Source: Phycisphaerae bacterium (GTDB lineage: Bacteria > Planctomycetota > Phycisphaerae > UBA1845 > JAFGLZ01). Taken from it: 64,000 nt of DNA. Of this stretch, positions 54,853 through 62,704 are shown in pieces. Position numbers and translations under genes: made by a program. The stretch is from contig JAFGLZ010000241.1 in NCBI GenBank assembly GCA_016927755.1, positions 83,250 to 147,249 of the forward strand. Reading direction: 5' to 3'. The notes beneath the pieces were generated by a model. The model did no database searches. It saw only the letters and a program-made list of their open reading frames with translations, and had not been told where the DNA came from. Positions within the stretch are counted from its first letter, which is position 1. Each line of letters starts with the position of its first letter.

Positions 54853-55290
54853 GGTACGCACTCCACATACGCGCCGTATTGAGGCAATTGCGCCTCCCGT
54901 CTCCTGATGTATGGGGCTATGCCTTTCATCTGTCGGTCTGGCAGGAGATCGGGAACGGTCAGATGAAGCCACTGATTGAGATCTCGATCGAGCGCAACGA
55001 TGCTGATGTTAGCGTTGGTGACGATCGCTGTCGAGATCGGCATCCAACCCGCCTGGGGGCTGTGATGAGCCTACGTTCGCTCTTCCTCGGGCTCGGCCCG
55101 TGCGGGCCGTCTTGGCAGGGCGTGTGGCGGCTGGCGTATGCCTCGCGAGTGTGGCAGAATGTCCTGCCTTCCGCCGCGAGATCCGGAGCGCGGCGCGACG
55201 ATCTTGTACGGGGCAGGATGCGGAGACAGGCCCGATCGGGTAGCTGGCCAGCCTTGCGGGCTCCCTCCGCTGATCGGACAGGAGGAGGCG
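54853..55290. other. Divergent intergenic region
   Basis: This 438-base region separates the beta-helix gene (minus) from the amidotransferase-like gene (plus). GC-rich stems are visible (for example CCCGATCGGG near 55232), but no recognised riboswitch, tRNA or small gene was supported. AGGAGG lies at its right end. Confidence 0.4.
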
Positions 55291-56130
55291 ATGACGCTTC
55301 CGCGACACGTTTGGGTTCTCTTGATTCCCGTTGTGTGGTCTGCGTGTGGCAGCCGTGTGATAGCGTGCGACTTGATGGGCATCTTCTTTGATCGGGACGT
55401 GCGATCCGATCAGTTGTTCGAGCAGTTCCGCCGGATATCCGAAAAGCGAGACTTGGACGGATGGGGGGTGGGCTTCTACACGGACCGTTCGGTGACCATT
55501 TTCAAACAGCCCATCCCGGCCGCCAAGAGCGGGCTGGCACAGTGCCTGATCGACAAACGGCTGTTGAAGTCAAAGATCCTCATTGCCCATCTCCGCGCGG
55601 CCAGCGTGGGCAAGCCGTCGCATCGAAACACGCACCCGTGGACGCGCGAGCTGGGCGGTGTCGAGTACGTCATGGCCCATGTCGGCGGCGCGGACAAGCG
55701 AGTCTGGCCGTACGTCAAGTTCGGACGCTTCAAGCCCAGCGGGGAGAACTGCGCCGAGCACATATTCTGCCACATCCTGAGCGAGATCGACCGGCGTGGC
55801 GTCATTTCTTGGGATGCGGAGGCGTTTGCGTGGTTGCATCAGACGATCGCCAAGCTCAACGAGGTCCAGACCACCAGCCTCCTGCTTTCGGACGGGACAC
55901 ACCTGTTCGCCTACAGCAGCACGCGGACCAGTTGGCTTTCGTACGTGCGACGCGAGATGCCTGCGGCGGATGGCGACGCCAATGGCCCCCACACGGCCGT
56001 CGGCGTCATCGTCGCGCGCGAAACCCACAACCTCGCCAGGCCGGGCGAGCAGTGGACCAAGATCCCTCGCGGACACCTTGCCGTATTCAAGGACGGCCGG
56101 CTGATCTATCAATCGCAGCCCGCCCAGTAG
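55291..56130 (+). CDS. Exported class II glutamine amidotransferase-like Ntn protein
   Basis: This 279-residue protein matches YafJ-like class II amidotransferases from Cys26 on: CDLMGIFFD, LDGWGVGFYTD, IAHLRAASVGKPSHRNTHPW, and IFCHIL. A signal peptide (VWVLLIPVVW) ends V-I-A just before Cys26, so signal peptidase cleavage would expose the N-terminal nucleophile. The usual HNG motif reads AHVGG, lacking the oxyanion Asn, so the reaction may differ from glutamine hydrolysis. AGGAGG precedes ATG 55291. The 3' end is duplicated at 60894-60974. Confidence 0.75.
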   Translation: MTLPRHVWVLLIPVVWSACGSRVIACDLMGIFFDRDVRSDQLFEQFRRISEKRDLDGWGVGFYTDRSVTIFKQPIPAAKSGLAQCLIDKRLLKSKILIAHLRAASVGKPSHRNTHPWTRELGGVEYVMAHVGGADKRVWPYVKFGRFKPSGENCAEHIFCHILSEIDRRGVISWDAEAFAWLHQTIAKLNEVQTTSLLLSDGTHLFAYSSTRTSWLSYVRREMPAADGDANGPHTAVGVIVARETHNLARPGEQWTKIPRGHLAVFKDGRLIYQSQPAQ

Positions 56131-56137
56131 CCCTCCG
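56057..56137 (+). repeat. 81-bp perfect direct repeat, left copy
   Basis: This segment is the last 74 bases of the amidotransferase gene plus 7 bases after it. It is identical to 60894-60974. Beyond it, similarity to the right copy continues in diverged form to about 56270. Confidence 0.9.
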
Positions 56138-56272
56138 TCAAGGGGGAGACCACTCTCTAAGCAACCGCAGTGGCGTCTTCTCTGTTCGTACGCTCACCGA
56201 TCGAGTCATCAGCGGTTGACAACCGTCTGCTCGGTGCCTCAGGATGTAGGGGTTCCATAGTGTTCCTGCGAC

Positions 56273-57153
56273 ATGGATAGCTCCGTCAGCCCCACGCACG
56301 GGGATCAAGAAGCCTCGGCCTACAACGGTCTCTTCGAATGTACGTGTCATCACCCGCTGTTCTGCTTCAACCAGGACGGCGACCTCGAACGCGTCCTGCT
56401 CCGCAACGGCAACGTCCACAGTGCCGACGACTGGCGTCTGCTCCTGAAGCCGGTGGTGGCCCGGTATCGTGATGAATCCATCCGCAAGTTCTTCCGGGCC
56501 GATGCGGCGTTCGCGAACCCGCAGGTCTACGCGTTTTGGAGGCCGAGGGCTTCTTCTACGCAATTCGTCTACCTGGCAACGACGTCCTGTACGACGGTAT
56601 CGGCCACCTGCTGACCCGGCCTGTGGGCCGACCGCCGAAGAAGCCCATCGTCTGGTATCACAGCTTCCCGTATCAGGCGGGCAGTTGGGACAGACCTCGT
56701 CGGGTCGTGGCCAAGGTCGAGTGGCACCAAGAAGAGTTGTTCCCAAGAGTTGGCTTCGTGGTCACGAACTTGAAACGCTCGAGCGCTCAGGTTGTCAGGT
56801 TCCAGAACCTGCGGGGCAAAGCCGAGCAGACGATCAAGGAAGGCAAGTATGCGCTGAAGTGGACGCGGCTCTCGTGCCACGACTTCTCCGACAACCAGGT
56901 TCGGCTCCAGCTGTTCGCGTTGGCGTACAACCTCGGGAACTTCCTTCGGAGGCTGGCGCTACCGCATGGTGTGAAGCACTGGTCGCTGACGACGATACGA
57001 GAGAAGCTCATCAAGATCGATGCCAAGGTCGTGACCCACTCACGGTACGCGATCTTCCAGATGGCCGAGGTGGCGGTTCCACACAGGCTGTTCGCTGCCA
57101 TCCTGGAACGCATCCATCGTGTTCGTGCCGTGGCCAGCATGGCCCCGTCGTGA
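56273..57153 (+). pseudogene. IS1380-type transposase remnant, 5'-truncated and frameshifted
   Basis: The remnant starts at MDSSVSPTHGDQEAS, an internal part of IS1380 DDE transposases around the first or second acidic residue, so about a third of the protein is missing at the N-terminus. The frame continues through NGLFECTCHHPLF and NVHSADDWR to a T run at 56534-56537, where one T is missing. The next frame continues LEAEGFFYAIR to LAYNLGNFLRRLALPHG and ends at 57153. No intact inverted repeats were found. Confidence 0.8.
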
Positions 57154-57692
57154 TAGCCCGACACGTCGCCAAAGGTCGCACGCGGTGCAGGCAACCAGGG
57201 AGACACTCTGTGCCCACAGGGAAGAACAGGGGTTGGCGGAGGCCAGATCAGGCCCTTGGGGACCGAAACAGGGCCCCGAAGTCCGCTGCACCGCGAAAGA
57301 AAGTCCGAAAGGTGATAGGCGCAACGGGGGGGGAGCGCTGTACAATGACCGAACACAGCCCGGCATCGTAGCCGGGCGAACCTTATGGGAGATCTCGGTC
57401 TAGAGCAGAGGACGCGGCGCTGGCGGATACTGATCGCCAATTGTGTGTCAAGGTATCAACTGCTTGACGTCATATTCACCTGGGCGGGCTATCCTGCTTC
57501 TATCCGAAGGCCCAGATCAGGGCTTCATGGGATTGGGGGAATGCCGACACCGACCTCTTGATGCGATTCTGATGGGCGGAGAGACCATCCAAGATGAGGA
57601 GCCGATTACGACGCGAGGCTCCATTGGGGAGGTTGGGTGATGTGGCAGGCCCATGAATGCTCCTTATGCGAGGGGAGCAATCCGAGGACGAC
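57154..57692. other. Island spacer between transposase remnant and HPr-EIIA gene
   Basis: This 539-base stretch has lower GC in its right half. It holds a short hairpin (CCCGGC at 57359-57364 with GCCGGG at 57371-57376, no T tract) and TTGACG at 57464, which lacks a well-spaced -10 box. A 65-codon frame at 57443-57640 has no ribosome-binding site. The promoter of the two-gene cassette must lie here. Confidence 0.4.
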
Positions 57693-58490
57693 ATGGATAC
57701 CGGCCCACAATTCGCTTCGGCAACTGTAGTGCTCACCAACAGCCACGGGTTGCATTCTCGCCCCGTCATGAAGTTCCTTAACGTCGCGCAGCGGTACACC
57801 GGATGCGCGATAAGGGTCACATGTCGCGACGAGGTATCCGACGGCAAAGACGTGATGGGACTGTCGATGTTGGGCGCCTATTGCGGCGAGGCGATACGGA
57901 TAGAAGCTCGCGGCCAACGGGCATCGGAGGCTGTGGCCGAGCTACGCAGGCTTGTTGAGAGCCGCTTCGATGAAACGGGAATCGTCATTAACTTCTTGCA
58001 TCCGTCCTGCATCAAGGTACCCCTACTCGCTCGAACCCGCGAAGAGGTGATACGTCAGCTCGTGGGGCTAATCGCGCGCCAACACAACATCACGGAATCA
58101 GAGCGGCTTGTGTCAGCATTGATAGACAAGGAGCGAGAAGAGCCATGGGGAACATCGCACGGACTCCGAATAGCGCTTCCCCATGTCAAAGACGAGGCGT
58201 GCCCCGGGCTGTTCACCGCCATGGCGCGGGTGAGTCCCCCCATCGATTGGCCCGCTATCGATCACCAGCCGGTGGATATCGTCTTCCTGACAATTGGGCG
58301 GGACGACTCCTACCAGAAGGCGATAATCGACATGTCACGTGTCCTGGCGTCCCCAAGCGTACGAGACCAGATTCGCTCAGCCTCTAGCGCGGAGGAACTC
58401 AGTGATTCGCTTAGAAAAGAAAGCAAACGACTCTCCATTGAGACCGCCAATAAGATACGCCTTCGCCAGTCGAACACTGGCAGTCCCTGA
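57693..58490 (+). CDS. HPr-EIIA fusion protein
   Basis: This 265-residue protein has an N-terminal HPr domain (about 5-95) with the phosphorylation site NSHGLHSRPVMKF (His21) and DGKDVMGLSML, the regulatory-helix region in which Ser46 of Gram-positive HPr is Asp. A PTS EIIA domain of the fructose/Ntr class follows (about 110-250) with IALPHVKDE, phosphorylatable His164, and DIVFLTIGRDD. The order is the opposite of FruB, where EIIA is first. No EI, EIIB or EIIC is nearby. GAGG precedes ATG 57693. The next gene begins 29 bases after its stop. Confidence 0.85.
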   Translation: MDTGPQFASATVVLTNSHGLHSRPVMKFLNVAQRYTGCAIRVTCRDEVSDGKDVMGLSMLGAYCGEAIRIEARGQRASEAVAELRRLVESRFDETGIVINFLHPSCIKVPLLARTREEVIRQLVGLIARQHNITESERLVSALIDKEREEPWGTSHGLRIALPHVKDEACPGLFTAMARVSPPIDWPAIDHQPVDIVFLTIGRDDSYQKAIIDMSRVLASPSVRDQIRSASSAEELSDSLRKESKRLSIETANKIRLRQSNTGSP

Positions 58491-58519
58491 GAAGCTGTCC
58501 CATCTACGTGGGGTATGAC

Positions 58520-60736
58520 ATGAGCCTTGAGGACATCCTGCGGAATACGCTGGTAAAGGCCCCGCTGGTGGCGACCAGTCGGGACGAGGCGATTGACGAA
58601 CTCTGTTCTCTGATCGCTAACAACCGCGGTTTGGATGAGCAGTCGGCCAGCTTGGCCGAGGCGGTACGGCGCCGAGAACAAGAAGGCGGCCCGCAAGAAC
58701 TGCCTGGAATCGTGATCACTCACGCAAGGAGCCAGGTAATCGGAAGTCATACCCTCGCAATAGGAAAGTGCTCTCGCCCTATGGACTGGGAGGGCGAGAA
58801 CACCCAGAACGTCAAGCTCGTGTGTATGCTGATCGTGCCAGAGAACGAGAGGCTCGAGCTGCTAGGCACTCAGTTGGGTCAGGTCTTCAACAATGGCGCT
58901 GTGCTCGACCGACTCCACCAATGCAACTCAGAAGCGGACTTCCGCAACTTCTTCCGGCGCATCGGAACTGACTTGGATGCGCCACGGGGGTTCATCTTGG
59001 AGAGGCTAATCGGGAAGCAACCCGATGTCGTTCGGGCCTTGGCTTGGGCGTCTCAAGGCAATGCCCTCGCATTCGCTACCGCTCACCGCGACCACGCCAT
59101 CCGCGTCTGGAAAGACGATGGCGACTTCTCGCGCGAACTGAGAGGACATCAAGCTACCATTCTTCACCTGGCCTGGTCACGAAACGATGAGCAGATGGCG
59201 ACCGGAGGCGAAGACATGACCGCGCGCGTTTGGCAGGTGGCCGACGGCGCGACAGTGCGAATCATCGAATCCGATCCATCAGCAGTCGTTCACGGCGTTG
59301 CCTGGTCGCCAGATGGGAGGATGCTTGCTCTGGCAGGCCACCTGGGAGTGCACCTAAGAGACACGCCGAACTGGCAGCAGGGAAAGACGCTGGCCGGGCC
59401 AAACATCATGCCGGCATTTTGCGTTGGTTGGTCTCCTGACGGGGAGCTTCTGGCTGCGGCCGGGGGACGAGGGTACGCTGCCGTTCAGCTTTGGGAAGGT
59501 CGGAGCCCCAAGATGGTCCATCGCCTGGAGCAGGGGCAGGAACCAATTGTCGCCATGGCTTGGTCGCCCGACAATAGATTCCTGGCCATTGGCGACGTCG
59601 AGGGGACGGTCTATGTGTGGAACCGCTCCAACTGGGGTGCGCTGACGACGACGATTAGGGCTCACCGTGGCCAAGTGACAAGCCTGTCCTTCTCTCATGA
59701 TAGCGCCTATCTTGCGTCGAAGTCGGATGACGGAACGGTCAAGCTCTGGGAGACCCGAGATTGGAGCGAGGTCGCCCAACTGCTCGACCCTACCACGGGA
59801 GGTCTGTGGGCCCCGCTGTCCTTTCATCCCAAGCAGCTTCGTCTGGCGACGCTGGGAGGATTGAGCGGCAATTCCATCCGGATTTGGCGCATAGACCGGA
59901 CGGAATTGCCAGTGCCGACTGTGTGCGGAAGACCGGTACCAGTGCAACCCCCTGCTGAGCAGATCGACGTGCCCCGACGCTTGGTCAAAGCTGTCTTGGG
60001 GGAAGAGGCCGTGCTTTTCGCCGGTGCAGGCATGTCTGCAGCGTGGCTCGGTGTCACGACGACCTACATCATGCGACAGCTCGCCGAGGAGATCGCCGAC
60101 GAGTGCTCTGACTATGATGCCGGGGATCGCACTTTCGAAGTCATGGCGGAGGAATACGCAGCCCTCTTCGGCTTCGACATGCTGGCGAACAAGATTTCCG
60201 ACCTCATTCCACGCGACCTGGACATAAGCCCGCACCACAACGCAGCAGCGGCAGTCTTCAAGACGACCATCACCACGAACTGGGACCTCCTCTTCGAGAA
60301 CGCTTACGCAGAGGCGGGAAAGGAGTACCGTGTCGTGTCCTGCGACGATGAGGCCAACGCGATTCGACACGATCGCGAGATGGTAATCAAGATGCACGGT
60401 TCAGCAGACAGACCGACCACGCTCGTGGCGACATCACACCAATACGAACTCTACCACAAAACGCATGCCAAACTACTTGAACGCGTAGCCGAACTCCTGC
60501 GCGACAAGGTAGTCGTGTTTGCCGGCTACGGCCTGCGGGATGAGCACATCCGGCGTTTGGTATCATCCGTTCACGAGAATCAAGCTGCTTGGTCCAAAGC
60601 CGCATATGCAATTGGCCTGTTCGACGAGGTCCGCACCCGAGTTCTGGTACATCGCGGTATCACCGTTATCAACTGCGACGTGGCAGCGTTCTTCCCGGAA
60701 TTGGCGCAGCGCGTGGCGGCTGACCGAAGAACGTAG
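58520..60736 (+). CDS. EIIA-WD40-SIR2 fusion protein
   Basis: This 738-residue protein has three parts. Residues 1-150 are a second EIIA-like domain (IVITHARSQ, His68, where the usual Pro is Thr; LVCMLIVPENERLE). Residues about 165-465 hold seven WD40 repeats (AWASQGNALAFATAHRDHAI to SFHPKQLRLATLGG). Residues about 485-735 are a SIR2-like domain: FAGAGMS near 499, TTNWDLLFENAY near 582, KMHGSAD with catalytic His near 623, and AGYGLRDEHI near 668. SIR2 domains in defence proteins degrade NAD. GGGG precedes ATG 58520; a GTG four codons upstream also exists. Confidence 0.88.
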   Translation: MSLEDILRNTLVKAPLVATSRDEAIDELCSLIANNRGLDEQSASLAEAVRRREQEGGPQELPGIVITHARSQVIGSHTLAIGKCSRPMDWEGENTQNVKLVCMLIVPENERLELLGTQLGQVFNNGAVLDRLHQCNSEADFRNFFRRIGTDLDAPRGFILERLIGKQPDVVRALAWASQGNALAFATAHRDHAIRVWKDDGDFSRELRGHQATILHLAWSRNDEQMATGGEDMTARVWQVADGATVRIIESDPSAVVHGVAWSPDGRMLALAGHLGVHLRDTPNWQQGKTLAGPNIMPAFCVGWSPDGELLAAAGGRGYAAVQLWEGRSPKMVHRLEQGQEPIVAMAWSPDNRFLAIGDVEGTVYVWNRSNWGALTTTIRAHRGQVTSLSFSHDSAYLASKSDDGTVKLWETRDWSEVAQLLDPTTGGLWAPLSFHPKQLRLATLGGLSGNSIRIWRIDRTELPVPTVCGRPVPVQPPAEQIDVPRRLVKAVLGEEAVLFAGAGMSAAWLGVTTTYIMRQLAEEIADECSDYDAGDRTFEVMAEEYAALFGFDMLANKISDLIPRDLDISPHHNAAAAVFKTTITTNWDLLFENAYAEAGKEYRVVSCDDEANAIRHDREMVIKMHGSADRPTTLVATSHQYELYHKTHAKLLERVAELLRDKVVVFAGYGLRDEHIRRLVSSVHENQAAWSKAAYAIGLFDEVRTRVLVHRGITVINCDVAAFFPELAQRVAADRRT

Positions 60737-61129
60737 CTCCTTCGCTTTGCGGACATCCATCCCGAGATTCTCTTGAGCCTGCAAGTGTGACCCGGCACGC
60801 CAAGTCGCCGTGACCTGCCCCCTGATGCTGCAGATTCTGCCTCAGAGGTCTCGTAACGACCGTCCGGCAGATCGGCGGCTGCGTAGAAGTCGTCCAAGAT
60901 CCCTCGCGGACACCTTGCCGTATTCAAGGACGGCCGGCTGATCTATCAATCGCAGCCCGCCCAGTAGCCCTCCGGAAAGGGGAAAGGGGTTAGGCTACTT
61001 TCTTCACGAGCACAGTGGCACCTTTGTGATGGGTGCGCTCACCGATCGAGCGGTCAGCGGTTGACAACCGTTCCCCTACGCTTCAGGATAGGGAAATGTG
61101 ACGATCTTCCCGCAAGATGGAGTGAAATC
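60737..61129. other. Right flank of the island
   Basis: This 393-base stretch has about 160 bases of unrecognised sequence, then the right copy of the 81-bp direct repeat (60894-60974), diverged continuation of that repeat (to about 61100), and the leader repeat that includes the ribosome-binding site of the next gene. Confidence 0.6.
60894..60974 (+). repeat. 81-bp perfect direct repeat, right copy
   Basis: This copy is identical to 56057-56137, the 3' end of the amidotransferase-like gene, including its stop codon. Here it is not part of a gene. Similar but diverged sequence follows in both places, for example CGCTCACCGATCGAG at 61036 and 56191 and AGCGGTTGACAACCG near 61056 and 56211. Confidence 0.9.
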
Positions 61130-61135
61130 ATGCCC
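61111..61135 (+). repeat. 25-bp identical leader repeat, copy 2
   Basis: This segment is identical to 50812-50836 and carries the ribosome-binding region and ATG of the neutral-ceramidase-like gene. The downstream signal peptides of the two genes are also related (MPCGKHRSSSS versus MPRGRARSSCS). Confidence 0.8.
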
Positions 61136-62605
61136 TGTGGCAAGCACCGTTCCTCTTCCTCACGTTTCCTGTTCTGGTCCACCGGCGTTGTACTGCTTGG
61201 TGCCCTCTGCTCGCCGCTCCTGGCGGAAGCGGCTGCGCCGTCGAAAACCAAGCAGTTCCGGGCTGGCGTGGCTACCAGTAACATCACGCCCTGGCTTGGC
61301 GATGGGCTGATCGGCAACTTCGGCACGCCTCCGCCCGCCGAGTACGTCCACGACGAATTGCACGCCCGATGCTTCGTCCTTGATGATGGCTCGACGCGGA
61401 TCGCTCTGGTCGTCAGCGACAGCCTCTACATGAGCCGCGAGGTACTGGACGAGGCCAAGCGGCAGGCCAGCGAGGCAACCGGCCTGCCGACGGACCGGAT
61501 GCTGATGTCCTGCACCCACACGCATTCGTCGGTCAGCGCGCGTTGGGGCAACCCATTCAAACCCAAGAAGGAATTCACCGAATATCAGAAGTTTGTAGCG
61601 CATCGCATCGCGGACGGGATTCGTCGTGCGATCTACAACCTCCAGCCGGCGCGGATTGCGTGGGGCGTGGTGGACCAGCCCGACCACGTGTTCTGCCGCC
61701 GCTGGCTGATGAAGCCGGGCACGGAGCTGTTCAATCCCTTCGGCGAGCCGGACCGCGCGAAGATGAACCCAGGCTATCGCCCGAAGCAGCTCCTCAAGCC
61801 GGCCGGTCCGATCGATCCGCAGATCACTTTCCTCGCACTCCAACGAGAAGACGCCCGCCCGTTGGGCCTGCTGGCCAACTACTCGTTGCACTACGTGGGC
61901 GGCACGGGGCCGAAGCACATCTCGGCCGACTACTTCGGCATGTTTGCCGACCGAATTCAACAGTTGCTTCAAGCCGATCGGTTGGACCCGCCCTTTGTCG
62001 CGGCGATGAGCAACGGCACGAGCGGCAACATCAACAACATCAACTATGCAAAGCCGCCCGAGCGGAAGAAGCCTTACGAGAAGATGCGTTTCGTGGCCGA
62101 TCAATGCGCCGAGGCCGTCTATCGGCAGTACCAGAATCTCACCTGGCACGACTGGGTGCCCCTGGCAATGCGGCAGCGAGAGCTGGAGTTGGGGGTCCGC
62201 AAGCCGACGGCCAAGCAGCTCGCTCGCTCCAAGAAGCTGCTCGCCGAGCCGGAGCGGCCCGACAAGTTCCCTCATGAGCGGGCGTACGCTGGCAACGCGA
62301 TCCTACAGCACGAGTCGCCCAGTACGGTTCGCGTCATCCTCCAAGCGGTTCGAATCGGAGACGTGGGCATCGCGGCGATTCCCTTTGAGACCTTCACGGA
62401 AACGGGCCTGGAACTAAAGGCCCGCGGTCCCCTCAAGCCCACCTTCACCATGGAGCTGGCCAACGGCGGCTACGGCTACCTGCCCACCCCCGAACAGCAC
62501 GAGCTGGGCGGCTACGAAACGTGGCTCGGCACGAGCAAGGTGGAGGTGCAGGCCTCGACGAAGATCACGAGCGCCCTGCTGGAGATGTTCTCGGAGTTGA
62601 AGTGA
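61130..62605 (+). CDS. Secreted neutral/alkaline ceramidase-like protein
   Basis: This 491-residue protein has a signal peptide (FLFWSTGVVLLGALCSPLLAEA). The mature part begins FRAGVATSNITPWLGDG, the family hallmark. SCTHTHSS carries metal-binding His residues, YSLHYVGG a further His, and NGTSGNINN the region of the nucleophilic Ser. In planctomycetes this superfamily is broader than ceramide hydrolysis, and other amide or ester substrates are possible. GGAG precedes ATG 61130. Confidence 0.82.
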   Translation: MPCGKHRSSSSRFLFWSTGVVLLGALCSPLLAEAAAPSKTKQFRAGVATSNITPWLGDGLIGNFGTPPPAEYVHDELHARCFVLDDGSTRIALVVSDSLYMSREVLDEAKRQASEATGLPTDRMLMSCTHTHSSVSARWGNPFKPKKEFTEYQKFVAHRIADGIRRAIYNLQPARIAWGVVDQPDHVFCRRWLMKPGTELFNPFGEPDRAKMNPGYRPKQLLKPAGPIDPQITFLALQREDARPLGLLANYSLHYVGGTGPKHISADYFGMFADRIQQLLQADRLDPPFVAAMSNGTSGNINNINYAKPPERKKPYEKMRFVADQCAEAVYRQYQNLTWHDWVPLAMRQRELELGVRKPTAKQLARSKKLLAEPERPDKFPHERAYAGNAILQHESPSTVRVILQAVRIGDVGIAAIPFETFTETGLELKARGPLKPTFTMELANGGYGYLPTPEQHELGGYETWLGTSKVEVQASTKITSALLEMFSELK

Positions 62606-62704
62606 CCCGCTGCGGGCGCGCGATCGGATGCCCGATCCGCTCCCGCCGGCCGTGTGAGACCCCGGCATGAATCGTCTCCGTGGGCCGTCATCTCAGATCG
62701 AGGG

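Noticed and set aside
56520..56545. Programmed frameshift in the IS1380-type transposase
   Set aside because: IS1380 elements do not normally use one, the 5' third is missing, and the T run looks like a simple single-base loss.
57443..57640. 65-codon frame just upstream of the HPr-EIIA gene
   Set aside because: No ribosome-binding site, no recognisable motif, and composition like non-coding DNA.
60737..60893. Possible additional IS fragment after the SIR2 gene
   Set aside because: A short minus-strand frame here shows no transposase motif, and no inverted repeats were found.
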